Below, one piece after another: positions 42,598 to 52,173 of a DNA stretch of 64,000 nucleotides. The position numbers and the translations under genes were made by a program. Positions within the stretch are counted from its first letter, which is position 1, and every line of letters starts with the position of its first letter. The DNA comes from Collinsella sp. GTDB taxonomy: Bacteria; Actinomycetota; Coriobacteriia; Coriobacteriales; Coriobacteriaceae. The notes beneath the pieces are model-generated. The model had not been told where the DNA came from. It made no database searches and saw nothing but the letters and a program-made list of their open reading frames with translations. Location: NCBI GenBank assembly GCA_018373675.1, contig JAHAGQ010000003.1, positions 62,001 to 126,000 of the forward strand. The letters are read 5' to 3'.

Positions 42598-45348
42598 TTA
42601 GGCGGAACGCTTGGCCTCGAGCTTGGCCTGAGCGGCAGCCAGGCGTGCGAGGGGCACGCGGTAGGGCGAGCAGGACACGTAGTCCACGTCGGCCACGTTA
42701 AACAGGCCCTTGATGGACTTGGGGTCGCCGCCGTGCTCGCCGCACACGCCAAAGTGCATGTCGGGATTGGTGGCACGACCCATCTCGACGGCCATGCGCA
42801 CCAGCTCGAGCACCGCCGTATCGATGGTCTCGAAGGGATTGTCCTTCAAGATTTTCTTGTGCATGTACAGCGGGATGAACTTGGCCTCGGCATCGTCGCG
42901 GGAGAAGCCGAAGGTGGTCTGGGTGAGGTCGTTGGTGCCAAAGCAGAAGAAGTCGGCATGATGGGCGATCTCGTCAGCGACCATGCAGGCACGCGGCAGC
43001 TCGAGCATCGTGCCCACGGGAATATTGAGCTCGACGCCTTCCTCGGCGGAAACCTCGGCGATCACGCGCTCGATAACCTCGCGGGTCTGAACATGCTCGG
43101 CCGTAATGGAAACGAGCGGGACCATAATCTCGGGGCGCGGGTCGACGCCCTCCTTGATAAGGCGGGCGGCAGCCGTGGCGACGGCGCGGACCTGCATGAG
43201 CGGCAGATCGCTAAAGACAACTGACAGGCGCACGCCGCGTAGGCCGAGCATGGGGTTCGACTCGACCATGCCGTCGATACGACGCAGGCGGGTGCGCAGG
43301 ACGGCAAGCTCTTCCTCGCTGGCGCCAGCGGCTTCCTTCTTGGTGATGGCGACCTCGAGCTCGCGAGGATTATCCAGGAACTCATGAAGCGGCGGATCGA
43401 GCAGGCGGACGACCACATCGCGACCGGACATGGTCTTGAACATCGCCAGGAAGTCCTCGGTCTGAACCTTGAGCAGGTCGGCCAGGGCCTGCTGCTTCAC
43501 GGCCTCATCGTCAGACAGGATAAAGCTCTGGATGATATTCTTGCGATCGCCCAGGAACATGTGCTCGGTGCGGCACAGGCCTATGGCCTCGGCACCAAAC
43601 TCGAGGGCGAGCTCGGCGTCCTCAGGGTTGTCGGCGTTGACGCGCACGTGATTGGCGTGGCCATCGGTCTCGTCCAGACGAATCTCGTCGGCCCAGGACA
43701 GGATGGTGTCCAGGTCGCCGGTGAGCTCAGCCGAAACCAGATCAACGGCGCCGTCGACGACGATGCCCTGGGTACCGTCGATGGAGATAACGTCACCCTC
43801 GTGCAGCACGCGGTCGCTGCCCTCGATGCGCACGACCTTCTCGGCGGCGTCGATGTGGAAACGCTCAACGCCACAGACGCAGGGCGTACCCATGCCGCGG
43901 GCGATAACGGCGGCATGGCTCGTCTTGCCACCGTGGCTGGTCAGGATGCCCTCGGCGGCAACCATACCCTTCAGGTCGTCGGGGTTGGTCTCCCAGCGAA
44001 CCAGAATGACCTTGTGGCCCTCGGCGGAACGCGCGACGGCATCGTCGCTCGAGAACACGACCTCGCCCACGGCGGCACCGGGGCTGGCGTTCAGACCGCT
44101 GGCCAGTGCCTCGTACTTCTTGGAGGCGTCAAACTGCGGGTGCAGGAGTTGGTCGAGCTGCGCGGGATCGATGCGGCTCACGGCCTCCTCGCGGGTGATC
44201 AGGCCCTCCTCGACCATTTCGATAGCGATGCGCAGGGCGGCGGTGGCGGTGCGCTTGCCCACGCGGGTCTGGAGCATCCAGAGCTTGCCCTGCTCGATGG
44301 TGAACTCGATATCGCACATATCGCGGTAATGGTCCTCGAGCATCAGGAACACGCGCTCGAGCTCCTCACCTGCAGACTCGAGGCCCGGGGTGGCCTTGAG
44401 GTCGGCGATGGGCTCGGTGTTGCGGATACCGGCGACGACGTCCTCGCCCTGGGCGTTGACCAAAAAGTCACCGTAGAACTCCTTGGTGCCGTCGGCCGGA
44501 TTACGCGTAAAGGCGACGCCCGTCGCAGAGATCTCGCCCTTGTTGCCAAAGGCCATGGCCTGTACGTTGACGGCGGTGCCGAGGTCGTCGGAAATGCCAT
44601 GCTGCTTGCGGTAGATGCAGGCACGCTCGTTCATCCAGCTGCCAAAGACGGCCTGGATTGCAAGGCGTAGCTGAAGCTCCGGGTCGTGCGGGAAAACGGG
44701 CTTGCCGTCAGCGACCTCGAGCTCGGGATACAGGGAGGCATCGACGTTCTCGGAGAAGATGCCCTTAAAGGTCTCGACGAGTTCCTGCAGGTCCTCGGCC
44801 GAAAGCTCGGAATCGACGCGAACGCCGGCGACCAGACGGGCCTGGGTCAGGGCGTTCTCGAACAGGTCGGCGTCAACGCCCATGACGACATTGGAAAACA
44901 TCTGGATAAAGCGGCGGTAGCTATCCCAGGCAAAACGCGGGTTCTGCGTCTGCGCGATGAGGCCCTGGACGGAATCGTCATTGAGGCCCAAGTTGAGGAC
45001 CGTGTCCATCATACCGGGCATGGAGAACGGAGCGCCCGAGCGAACCGACACGAGCAGCGGATCGGAGGCGTCGCCGAGCTTCTTGCCGCAGCGGGCCTCG
45101 AGGTCCGCCTCGGCAGCAACGATCTCATCGAGTGCGCCCCCGGGCCACACGTTGCCGGCACCGGAGTACTCGACGCAAGTCTGGCAGGTAATGGTAAAGC
45201 CACCGGGAACCGGCAGGCCGATGCGGCTCATCTCTGCAAGGTTTGCGCCCTTGCCGCCAAGCACGAAGTTCATGGACTTGTCGCCCTCAGTGACACAGGT
45301 GCCCTGGGCGTCGGTTCCAAAACGGTAAACCCTCTTGCAATCGCTCAC
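42598..45348 (-). CDS. ppdK: Pyruvate, phosphate dikinase
   Basis: Interconverts pyruvate + ATP + Pi and PEP + AMP + PPi, 916 residues, full length. The N-terminal nucleotide-binding domain starts near MNFVLGGKGANLAEM. The phosphohistidine domain has GILTSHGGKTSHAAVIARGMGTPCVCG, holding the catalytic His and the regulatory Thr two residues before it. The PEP/pyruvate barrel ends with SFGTNDLTQ-like FCFGTNDLTQTTFG and MHFGVCGEHGGDP. The start is GTG 45348 behind GGGGAAG. Its regulator gene lies 297 bp upstream. Confidence 0.97.
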   Translation of the reverse strand: MSDCKRVYRFGTDAQGTCVTEGDKSMNFVLGGKGANLAEMSRIGLPVPGGFTITCQTCVEYSGAGNVWPGGALDEIVAAEADLEARCGKKLGDASDPLLVSVRSGAPFSMPGMMDTVLNLGLNDDSVQGLIAQTQNPRFAWDSYRRFIQMFSNVVMGVDADLFENALTQARLVAGVRVDSELSAEDLQELVETFKGIFSENVDASLYPELEVADGKPVFPHDPELQLRLAIQAVFGSWMNERACIYRKQHGISDDLGTAVNVQAMAFGNKGEISATGVAFTRNPADGTKEFYGDFLVNAQGEDVVAGIRNTEPIADLKATPGLESAGEELERVFLMLEDHYRDMCDIEFTIEQGKLWMLQTRVGKRTATAALRIAIEMVEEGLITREEAVSRIDPAQLDQLLHPQFDASKKYEALASGLNASPGAAVGEVVFSSDDAVARSAEGHKVILVRWETNPDDLKGMVAAEGILTSHGGKTSHAAVIARGMGTPCVCGVERFHIDAAEKVVRIEGSDRVLHEGDVISIDGTQGIVVDGAVDLVSAELTGDLDTILSWADEIRLDETDGHANHVRVNADNPEDAELALEFGAEAIGLCRTEHMFLGDRKNIIQSFILSDDEAVKQQALADLLKVQTEDFLAMFKTMSGRDVVVRLLDPPLHEFLDNPRELEVAITKKEAAGASEEELAVLRTRLRRIDGMVESNPMLGLRGVRLSVVFSDLPLMQVRAVATAAARLIKEGVDPRPEIMVPLVSITAEHVQTREVIERVIAEVSAEEGVELNIPVGTMLELPRACMVADEIAHHADFFCFGTNDLTQTTFGFSRDDAEAKFIPLYMHKKILKDNPFETIDTAVLELVRMAVEMGRATNPDMHFGVCGEHGGDPKSIKGLFNVADVDYVSCSPYRVPLARLAAAQAKLEAKRSA

Positions 45349-45645
45349 GATACTTCCCCTTCCATGCACTTACGCGCACGACCGTGGTAACGAATCGACC
45401 CACCGGATGCGGGCCGTGAGGGAACTATACGGCGCGTTTTGGGCAGGCTTGAGCAGAGGGTGCGCGGTTTGGTAAACGTGCTAAAACTGGCGGTAAACGG
45501 TAGATAAAGGTGGTTACCTTATGAAGATACCACTGCAAGAGAAATGCAGGTCAGATGCAAGTTTCTTGCTAAATCGCTTTATCATTATCGTGCATTATTT
45601 TGAGGTAGTCTATTTAGGACGGGGCATTTTAACTACTCCAATGAG
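45349..45645. promoter_or_regulatory. Control region between ppsR and ppdK
   Basis: No gene is supported in these 297 bp. A minus-strand -10-like TATAGT lies at 45424-45429, about 75 bp before the ppdK start, without a good -35. A 24-bp imperfect dyad at 45510-45533 (GTGGT...ACCAC arms) and an AT-rich stretch (45570-45640) lie upstream. The AT-rich part stands out from the GC-rich surroundings. An operator for ppdK is possible. Confidence 0.35.
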
Positions 45646-46521
45646 CTAACTTTGCTGCACTCGACTGGCGGCGCGACGGACACGGGCTTCTTGGATTTCC
45701 TCCAAGTGACTGATGATCTCGGAGGCGCTCTCCTCGATTGCCTTGCCGTCGGTTCGCACCACAAAGCAGCCCAGGCGCTTCATAAGGGCGCGGGCTTCCT
45801 CGAGCTCGCTGCGCACGCTCTCGGGCTCGGCATAGGAGCCGGCGACGGCACGGGCGTAGTCATCGCCCAAGCGGCTATCGCGAATCCCGGAAATAACGTC
45901 GACGGTCGAAATTAAGCCGAACAGGCGCATCGGGTCAACCTCGTAAATCGACTTCGGTGGCTCCATGCCATGGGCCAACGGAACATTGGCAACCTTGTAA
46001 CCTTGAAAGGCCAAAAACATCGACAGCGGCGTCTTGGACGTGCGCGATACGCCCAGCAGCACGATATCGGCACCCGACAGATCGTCGCAGCCGCGCCCGT
46101 CATCGTGCTCAACAAAATACTCCATGGCCTCGATACGATGGAAATAGCGGTCATCGGTTTTGTGAATCACGCCCGCGACGCCCTTGGGCGGCACGCCAAT
46201 GAGCGACGACAGCACGGCGAGCGTCGGGCCGATCAGGTCGACCGAGCGGATATGCAGCATACCCAGGTAATCGAGCACGCGGGCGCGAAGCGCCGGATCG
46301 ACAATGGTATGGAACACGGCAATATCGCGATGGTCTGCATCGACACGCGGGCCCACAAACGATTTAACCTGCTCCACAGAAGTCACCTTAGGCAGGCGCA
46401 AAACACAAAAAGCCCCTTCATCAAATTGCCCGGACGCCGCAAGCACCACCTCACAAGCGGTATCGCCGAGCGAGTCGGAGATAACGATAACGGTGGGACG
46501 AGCGGTGACCGGGCAATCCAT
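45646..46521 (-). CDS. ppsR: PPDK regulatory protein (kinase/pyrophosphorylase)
   Basis: Bifunctional serine/threonine kinase and phosphorylase that switches PPDK off and on, DUF299 family, 291 residues. The N-terminus VIVISDSLGDTACEVVLAA and the P-loop-like GVSRTSKTPLSMFLA are diagnostic; KVANVPLAHGMEPP also fits. The neighbour ppdK carries the target Thr next to its catalytic His. AAAAGGAG precedes ATG 46521. It follows glyS by 34 bp and is probably co-transcribed with glyQS. Confidence 0.94.
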   Translation of the reverse strand: MDCPVTARPTVIVISDSLGDTACEVVLAASGQFDEGAFCVLRLPKVTSVEQVKSFVGPRVDADHRDIAVFHTIVDPALRARVLDYLGMLHIRSVDLIGPTLAVLSSLIGVPPKGVAGVIHKTDDRYFHRIEAMEYFVEHDDGRGCDDLSGADIVLLGVSRTSKTPLSMFLAFQGYKVANVPLAHGMEPPKSIYEVDPMRLFGLISTVDVISGIRDSRLGDDYARAVAGSYAEPESVRSELEEARALMKRLGCFVVRTDGKAIEESASEIISHLEEIQEARVRRAASRVQQS

Positions 46522-46555
46522 GCGGGGCTCCTTTTGCGCTTATGCGCAGGCTGGC

Positions 46556-48652
46556 TTACTTTTTGCGGGCAAGCTCACCGATGTTGGCGATGCCGGAGAA
46601 AACGGCCTCGAAGCGGTTGAGCAGCTTAAGGCGATTATCGCGGAGCTGCTCGTCCTTGTCCATGACCATAACCTCGTCGAAGAAACGGTCGATGGGCGCG
46701 CGCAGGGCGGCGAGGGCAGCAAATGCGGCCGGGTAATCCTCGGCAGCGAGGGCAGCATCTACAGCGGTCTGAGCAGCCTCGGAGGCATCGGCAAGCTCGA
46801 GCTCGACCTCGCCCATCAGGCTGCGGTCGTACTCCACGCCCAGCTCGGGCTTGGAGATATGCGCGGCGCGAGCATAGGCGGTCGCAAGGTTGTCGAACGT
46901 CTCAGCGTCGTTCTTGCGGGCCTCGTCGAGGGCGGCGCAGCGGGCGAAGAAGACGGACGGAGCGATGATGTGCACCGCGGAGACGGCGGCAACGGTATCG
47001 GCCGGGACCTTTTCGTCGCGGGCCATGCTCACCAGGCGGCCATGGAAGAAGTCACGAACCTGCTGGGCGACCTCGGCGGCGTCGAACTCAATGCCCTGCT
47101 CACTGTAGAGCTCGAGGGCGAAGTCGATGAGCGACGTGGGGTCGATCGGCAGGCGGTCGCGCAGGATGTTGATGATGCCGATAGCGGCACGACGCAGCGC
47201 GTAGGGGTCGGAGGAGCCGGTCGGGGGCTCGCCAATGGCAAAGATACCGGCGATGGTATCGAGCTTGTCGGCGCAGGCCACGATGCAGCCAGCGGTGCCC
47301 TCGGGCAGCTCGTCACCGGCAAAGCGGGGACGATAATGATCGCGAATGGCGTGGGCGACCTCGTCGTTCTCCCCCATCGCGGTGGCGTAATAACCGCCCA
47401 TCACGCCCTGCTGGCTCGTGAACTCGACGACGGCGTTGGATACCAAGTCGGCCTTGCACAGGTGCGCGGCGCGAGCGGCATCGGCGGCCAGGTGGGCGCC
47501 CAGATGGGCCTCGCGAGCGATGGCAAGCGCGAGTTGCTCAATGCGCTCGGACTTGGCGAGCACGCTACCGAGCTTCTCCTGGAAGGCGACCTTGGCCAGA
47601 CGCTCGCGGAACTCGTCGAGGGAGATCTTCAGGTCCTCCTCGTAGAAGAACTTGGCATCGTCCAGACGGGCACGCACAACGCGCTCGTTGCCGTCGATCA
47701 CGCGCTCGGCGTTCTCGGGCTTGCTGTTGGAGACGACCACGAACTCACGCGTGAGCTTGCCTTCGCCGTCATAGATCGGGAAGTAGCGCTGGTTGATGAG
47801 CATGGACTCGCAGATAATTTCGTGCGGGACCTTGAGGAACTCCTCATCGAAGGTACCGACGAGCACCGTCGGCCACTCGCAGAGGTTGATGACCTCCTCG
47901 AAGACCTTCTTGGGCGTGTCGACATGGCAGCCGGGACGGGCAGCCTCGACCTCGGCGATACCGGCAAGGATGGCCTCGCGACGACGCTCGGCAGAAAGCA
48001 CGCCGGCGTCCTCGAGCACCTGCTCGTAGACGGCGGGGCTGGCAACCACATGGTCACCAGGGCCAAGTACGCGATGACCACGCGTGGTGTTGCCACTCGT
48101 CACGTCGGCAAACGACACGGGCACAATATCCTCGCCCAGAAGGCAACAGATCCAACGGACCGGACGAACAAACGTAGCGTGCTCGTGGCCCCAGCGCTGG
48201 CTGCGGTAGTTGGGCCACTGCAGGCCGGCGATGGTCTTCTCGCACAGAGCCGTCAGGATCGGGGTAGCCGGTGCGGAGGGAATGTTCTTCTCGGCGAACA
48301 CGTACTCGCGGCCGTCGGTGTCCTCGCGACGGATCAGGTCCTCGGCAGCCACACCGCACTTGCGGGCAAAGCCCTGGGCGGCCTTGGTGGCGTTGCCATC
48401 GGCATCAAAGGCAATGTTTGCCGCGGGGCCGCGCTTGACCTCATGGACCTCATCGGTCGCGGTGGCGACGTTGACCACGAGCGCGGCCAGACGACGCGGG
48501 CTCGAGATCACGCGGACCTCGCCATGGGCCAGACCGGCCTCGTCGAGGCCCTTGGCGATCATGGTGCCGAGCTGCTTGACGGCATTGTTCAGCGGTGCGG
48601 AAGGCATTTCCTCCGTACCGATCTCAAACAGGAAATCCTTAGCGTCTGCCAT
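46556..48652 (-). CDS. glyS: Glycyl-tRNA synthetase beta subunit
   Basis: tRNA-recognising subunit of the alpha2beta2 GlyRS, 698 residues. The N-terminus FLFEIGTEEMPSAPLNNAVKQL, the block SSPRRLAALV and GYYATAMGENDEVAHAIRDHYRP are typical. The C-terminus resembles an anticodon-binding domain (FFDEVMVMDKDEQLRDNRLKLL). It is 3 bp after glyQ. Presence of the two-subunit enzyme is a family-level observation, not species evidence by itself. Confidence 0.97.
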   Translation of the reverse strand: MADAKDFLFEIGTEEMPSAPLNNAVKQLGTMIAKGLDEAGLAHGEVRVISSPRRLAALVVNVATATDEVHEVKRGPAANIAFDADGNATKAAQGFARKCGVAAEDLIRREDTDGREYVFAEKNIPSAPATPILTALCEKTIAGLQWPNYRSQRWGHEHATFVRPVRWICCLLGEDIVPVSFADVTSGNTTRGHRVLGPGDHVVASPAVYEQVLEDAGVLSAERRREAILAGIAEVEAARPGCHVDTPKKVFEEVINLCEWPTVLVGTFDEEFLKVPHEIICESMLINQRYFPIYDGEGKLTREFVVVSNSKPENAERVIDGNERVVRARLDDAKFFYEEDLKISLDEFRERLAKVAFQEKLGSVLAKSERIEQLALAIAREAHLGAHLAADAARAAHLCKADLVSNAVVEFTSQQGVMGGYYATAMGENDEVAHAIRDHYRPRFAGDELPEGTAGCIVACADKLDTIAGIFAIGEPPTGSSDPYALRRAAIGIINILRDRLPIDPTSLIDFALELYSEQGIEFDAAEVAQQVRDFFHGRLVSMARDEKVPADTVAAVSAVHIIAPSVFFARCAALDEARKNDAETFDNLATAYARAAHISKPELGVEYDRSLMGEVELELADASEAAQTAVDAALAAEDYPAAFAALAALRAPIDRFFDEVMVMDKDEQLRDNRLKLLNRFEAVFSGIANIGELARKK

Positions 48653-48655
48653 GGC

Positions 48656-49567
48656 TTACGCCACCTCGCCTTCCTGGTCGGCATTCTCATTGACTCCGGC
48701 AACCTCGGCCATATAGGCCTCGCAGCACGCCTTGGCGACGGCGCGGACGCGCAGGATGTAGTTGGCACGCTCGACCGCGGAAAGGGCGCCGCGGGCATCG
48801 AGCAGGTTGAAGGCATGGCTGCACTTCATGACGCAGTCGTAAGCGGGCAGCGGCAGCTTGCGCTCAAGGCAGGAGTGGCACTCGGCCTCGTAGTCGTCAA
48901 ACTTCTGACGCATCATCTCGACGTTGGCGACCTCAAAGTTGTAGGCGCTAAACTCACGCTCGTTCTCCAGGAACACGTCGCCATAGGTCATCGGCGTGCC
49001 ATCGGGCAGATAGCTCCACACCAGGTCGTAGACCGAGTTAACGCCCTGGGCGTACATGGCGATACGCTCCAGGCCATAGGTGATCTCGACGGGCACAGGG
49101 TCGACCTCGATGCCGCCCACCTGTTGGAAGTACGTAAACTGCGTGACCTCCATGCCGTTGAGCCAGACCTCCCAGCCAAGGCCCCAGGCGCCCAGGGTCG
49201 GGCTCTCCCAGTCGTCCTCGACAAAACGGACGTCATGGTCGTTGGGGTCCAGACCGATAGCAGCCAGCGAACCCAGGTAGAGCTCCTGCGCGTTGACCGG
49301 CGACGGCTTGATGAGCACCTGGAACTGATAGTAGTGCTGCATGCGGTTGGGATTCTCGCCGTAGCGGCCGTCGGCAGGACGGCGGCAAGGCTGAGCGTAG
49401 CAGGTGCGCCACTCGGCGGGACCGAGCGAGCGCAGCGTGGTCGCGGTGTGGAAGGTACCGGCACCGACCTCGGAGTCATAGGGCTGCATAATGACGCAGC
49501 CCTGCTCGCCCCAGTACTGCTGGAGGCGCAGGATGATGTCTTGGAAGGAAAGCGATGAAGCGTTCAT
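48656..49567 (-). CDS. glyQ: Glycyl-tRNA synthetase alpha subunit
   Basis: Catalytic subunit activating glycine, 303 residues, usual length. Motifs are SFQDIILRLQQYWGEQGCVIMQPYD, EVGAGTFHTATTLRSLGP, WRTCYAQPCRRPADGRYGENPNR, split here by family-conserved residues. It starts 59 bp after lepB with a minus-strand -10-like TATAGT at 49614-49619, and no T-box leader is present. Confidence 0.97.
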   Translation of the reverse strand: MNASSLSFQDIILRLQQYWGEQGCVIMQPYDSEVGAGTFHTATTLRSLGPAEWRTCYAQPCRRPADGRYGENPNRMQHYYQFQVLIKPSPVNAQELYLGSLAAIGLDPNDHDVRFVEDDWESPTLGAWGLGWEVWLNGMEVTQFTYFQQVGGIEVDPVPVEITYGLERIAMYAQGVNSVYDLVWSYLPDGTPMTYGDVFLENEREFSAYNFEVANVEMMRQKFDDYEAECHSCLERKLPLPAYDCVMKCSHAFNLLDARGALSAVERANYILRVRAVAKACCEAYMAEVAGVNENADQEGEVA

Positions 49568-49626
49568 GCCTCTAATATCCCCTCGTCGAAACGATTACAC
49601 GGTTAGGTACTGTACTATAGCGGTTT

Positions 49627-50190
49627 TTAGTCGATAGCGCCGATGCGGTTGAGCGGCCAGTAGCGTACGAGCGCCACGGCGATCAAATCAGAGCGATCGA
49701 CGGGACCAAAGTAGCGTGAGTCGGCAGAGTTTTCGCGGTTGTCGCCCATCACCCACACGCACCCGTCGGGAACGGTGTAGGGATAGCTTACCTGAGCGCC
49801 GGGAGCCTGGGCCGAAAGCGGCCAGCTCATGCCCGTCGTATAGCTCTCGTCGAGCGCCTGGCCGTCAACGACCACCTTGCCGTCCTGAAGGTCGACCGTC
49901 TGGCCGGCCGTGGCAATAACACGCTTGACGAGAACATCGTGCTCGGAGGTGCCATCGGGGTTGTGGAATACCACGATATCACCTTGGCTGACGGGCTGGC
50001 CGAGCTCAAGGCTCACCTTTTGCGCCAAGATCTGGTCGCCGATCTCGATTGTGTCCTCCATAGAGCCGGTGGGCACCACAAAGGGCTCGACCACAAACGT
50101 GCGGATCAGGAAGGTGGCCACGAGCGCGATCGCGATGACCACGATCCACTCTAAAGCGCCCCTCAACGCGGAATGCTGCGATGGAACCAT
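49627..50190 (-). CDS. lepB: Type I signal peptidase
   Basis: Removes signal peptides of exported proteins, 187 residues. One N-terminal membrane helix (WIVVIAIALVATFLI) is followed by the catalytic Ser in PTGSMEDTI and the catalytic Lys in VLVKRVIATAGQ. The conserved box E segment is VMGDNRENSADSRYFGPV. ATG 50190 is preferred (GGAG 5 bp upstream). A GTG at 50196 overlapping the trmD stop is an alternative. It follows trmD in the rpsP operon. Confidence 0.95.
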   Translation of the reverse strand: MVPSQHSALRGALEWIVVIAIALVATFLIRTFVVEPFVVPTGSMEDTIEIGDQILAQKVSLELGQPVSQGDIVVFHNPDGTSEHDVLVKRVIATAGQTVDLQDGKVVVDGQALDESYTTGMSWPLSAQAPGAQVSYPYTVPDGCVWVMGDNRENSADSRYFGPVDRSDLIAVALVRYWPLNRIGAID

Positions 50191-50192
50191 TC

Positions 50193-50951
50193 TCACTCCT
50201 CGCTCTGCGAATACGAAGCGTCCAGAATCTCCTGCGCGTACGCACGCTCCTGTGGCGTAAGGCGCGCCGTCTCGATCAGGTCGGGACGCCAGCGGCAGGT
50301 GCGCTCGATGGCATTCTTACGGCGCCAGGCGTCAACCTTGGCATGGTCACCGCTCACGAGCACCGGCGGCACGCCCTCGCCGTTGAACTCGGCGGGACGG
50401 GTGTACTGCGCGTACTCGAGCAGGCCACCGTCCTCGGCAGTCGAGAACGACTCATCGACGTTGCTCATCTCGTCACCAAGGGCGCCGGGAATCAGGCGTA
50501 CGACGGCATCGGCAACGACCATAGCGGGAAGCTCGCCGCCCGTAAGCACGTAGTCGCCGATCGACAGACGCTCATCGGCATACGCATACGCACGCTCGTC
50601 GACGCCCTCGTAGCGACTGCACACAAACAACAGGCGCTCACTTTTGAGCAGGCGCTCAGCCACATGCTGCGTAAAAGGCTCGCCACAGGGGGTAAAGAAC
50701 ACCACCGTCGGCTTGGGACCCTCTGCGCTAATGGCCTCGATGGCCTCTGCGATAGGCTCGACCTTCATGAGCATGCCCTGCCCGCCGCCGTACGGCTCGT
50801 CATCGACGGTACGATGACGGTCATGCGTCCAGTCACGCAGGTTATAGGCCTTAAAATCAAAAAGGCCGGCCTTGCGGGCGCGGCCCAAGATCGACGTGGA
50901 CATGACGGGCTCAAACATCTCGGGAAAGACCGAAAGGGTCTCGATCAGCAT
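50193..50951 (-). CDS. trmD: tRNA (guanine-37-N1)-methyltransferase TrmD
   Basis: SPOUT methyltransferase making m1G37 in tRNAs and preventing frameshifts, 252 residues. MLIETLSVFPEMFEPV at the N-terminus, the DDEPYGGGQGMLMK motif, LLFVCSRYEGVDERA and DYVLTGGELPAMVV (trefoil knot) are all present. It follows rimM by 10 bp in the conserved rpsP-khpA-rimM-trmD order. Confidence 0.97.
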   Translation of the reverse strand: MLIETLSVFPEMFEPVMSTSILGRARKAGLFDFKAYNLRDWTHDRHRTVDDEPYGGGQGMLMKVEPIAEAIEAISAEGPKPTVVFFTPCGEPFTQHVAERLLKSERLLFVCSRYEGVDERAYAYADERLSIGDYVLTGGELPAMVVADAVVRLIPGALGDEMSNVDESFSTAEDGGLLEYAQYTRPAEFNGEGVPPVLVSGDHAKVDAWRRKNAIERTCRWRPDLIETARLTPQERAYAQEILDASYSQSEE

Positions 50952-50961
50952 GTTTTCCTCC

Positions 50962-51483
50962 CTACTTGTCCATATCGATCAAACCGTCCATAACGTGGAC
51001 GGAAATTGTCCCCTGATCGGGAAGATCGAGCACAACCTGCTCAATCACAGGAATCAGCACCTCGCCGTACCGATCGCCCTCGACAACCCAAACATCGTTG
51101 GCGGGCGTCGACATGATCTCGACAATCGTGCCGAGCGAACCGAAGCGCTCGTCGACCACCTCGCGACCTATCAGGTCGGTATAGGCGGCGTCGAGCGAAT
51201 CGAGCTCAAAGTCGTCACGATTTGCCAGCACGTAGCATCCGGTGATGCCCTCGGCGGCCGTCAAGTCGTCAATACCCTCAAACGAGACCAGATCGCCATC
51301 GCCCGTATCGGTGACGGATACGACCGTGCAAAAACGGTCGCGCTTGAGCGCCGGCGGCGTCAAGGCGACGCGCATACCCGGCTCTAATACAGAAGGAAGC
51401 CCCCGCAGCGGCTGCGCGAGGACCTCCCCCTTCCTTCCGTGCGGCTTGACCACACGGGCGATGTTTTTGTACTGGGACCTCAA
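50962..51483 (-). CDS. rimM: 16S rRNA processing protein RimM
   Basis: Assists 30S head assembly by binding S19. The 173-residue protein has the N-terminal RimM barrel (IARVVKPHGRKGEVLAQPL), then the PRC-barrel domain (YTDLIGREVVDERFGSLGTIVEI and VLIPVIEQVVLDLPDQGTISV). The start is uncertain: TTG 51483 follows the khpA stop by 4 bp and has only a weak AGGA; no better start is seen before the conserved IARV block. Confidence 0.92.
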   Translation of the reverse strand: MRSQYKNIARVVKPHGRKGEVLAQPLRGLPSVLEPGMRVALTPPALKRDRFCTVVSVTDTGDGDLVSFEGIDDLTAAEGITGCYVLANRDDFELDSLDAAYTDLIGREVVDERFGSLGTIVEIMSTPANDVWVVEGDRYGEVLIPVIEQVVLDLPDQGTISVHVMDGLIDMDK

Positions 51484-51487
51484 GGTC

Positions 51488-51772
51488 CTAGCCCAGAACC
51501 TCTACCTCGACCGCAGTGTCGAGGCGAGCGGCCAGTGCACGGGCGAGCGTGCGAATGGCCTTGATGGTACGGCCACGACGGCCGATGACCTTAGCGACGT
51601 CATCCTCGGCAACAGAAACCTCAATCGTGGAAGCGTCGTCACCATCGATGACCTCGAGGCTCACGGAATCCGGGTCGTCGACGATCTGAACAACGAGATA
51701 TTCGACGAGATCGGCGATGCGATCTGAGAGCATTGCCTCACCCTCGAGCTGTGCAGCGTCAACCTCAGGCAC
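51488..51772 (-). CDS. khpA: KH-domain RNA-binding protein KhpA
   Basis: 94-residue single-KH protein. The KH core is present (LVEYLVVQIVDDPDSVSLEV, and GxxG motif IGRRGRTIKAIRTL). In other Gram-positives KhpA works with KhpB on sRNAs and cell elongation; no khpB is in this window. The start is GTG 51772 with GAGGAG 6 bp upstream. The position between rpsP and rimM is standard. Confidence 0.93.
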   Translation of the reverse strand: MPEVDAAQLEGEAMLSDRIADLVEYLVVQIVDDPDSVSLEVIDGDDASTIEVSVAEDDVAKVIGRRGRTIKAIRTLARALAARLDTAVEVEVLG

Positions 51773-51775
51773 GAT

Positions 51776-52117
51776 TTACTCCTCGGCGCCCTCAGCGGCC
51801 TCAGCGGCAGCCTTAGCGGCCTCGGCCTCTTTGGCGAGCTGCTTCTTGGACTTTTTGACGACGGTCTCGGTCTTCTCGCCCTCGTTGGCGGCCTTGACCA
51901 GAGCAGCGACAGCGTCAGTGAGCTGAGCGCCCTTGGACTGCCAGTCAGCGATCTTCTCGAGATCGAGGTTGATGGTCTTGGGGGCGGTCATCGGGTTGTA
52001 GCGGCCAACCTCCTCGATGATACGACCGTCACGCGGGGCGCGGGAATCGGCGACGACGACACGGTAGTACGGACGCTTCTTAGCGCCGTGACGAGCAAGG
52101 CGAATCTTGACTGCCAA
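51776..52117 (-). CDS. rpsP: 30S ribosomal protein S16
   Basis: bS16 of 113 residues. The core (AVKIRLARHGAKKRPYYRVVVADSR, then GRIIEEVGRYNP) is normal. The C-terminus continues beyond the usual 80-90 residues as an Ala/Lys/Glu-rich tail, a common actinobacterial feature. TTG 52117 is chosen because GGAGGAG lies 6 bp upstream and gives the family N-terminus. It heads rpsP-khpA-rimM-trmD-lepB. Confidence 0.96.
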   Translation of the reverse strand: MAVKIRLARHGAKKRPYYRVVVADSRAPRDGRIIEEVGRYNPMTAPKTINLDLEKIADWQSKGAQLTDAVAALVKAANEGEKTETVVKKSKKQLAKEAEAAKAAAEAAEGAEE

Positions 52118-52173
52118 AGGAAACTCCTCCAACCAAGCAGCTTTAGGCTGCAACTACAAACAAACAGTTGAAC

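Noticed and set aside
46304..49558. 1084-codon open frame on the plus strand
   Set aside because: It is antisense to glyS and glyQ, whose products have clear family motifs. Its own translation is low-complexity His/Gly/Leu/Val, typical of the opposite strand of GC-rich genes.
49568..49626. T-box riboswitch before glyQ (and likewise before proS)
   Set aside because: The gaps are too short (59 bp, and about 0 bp before proS) and lack T-box conserved bases and terminator/antiterminator.
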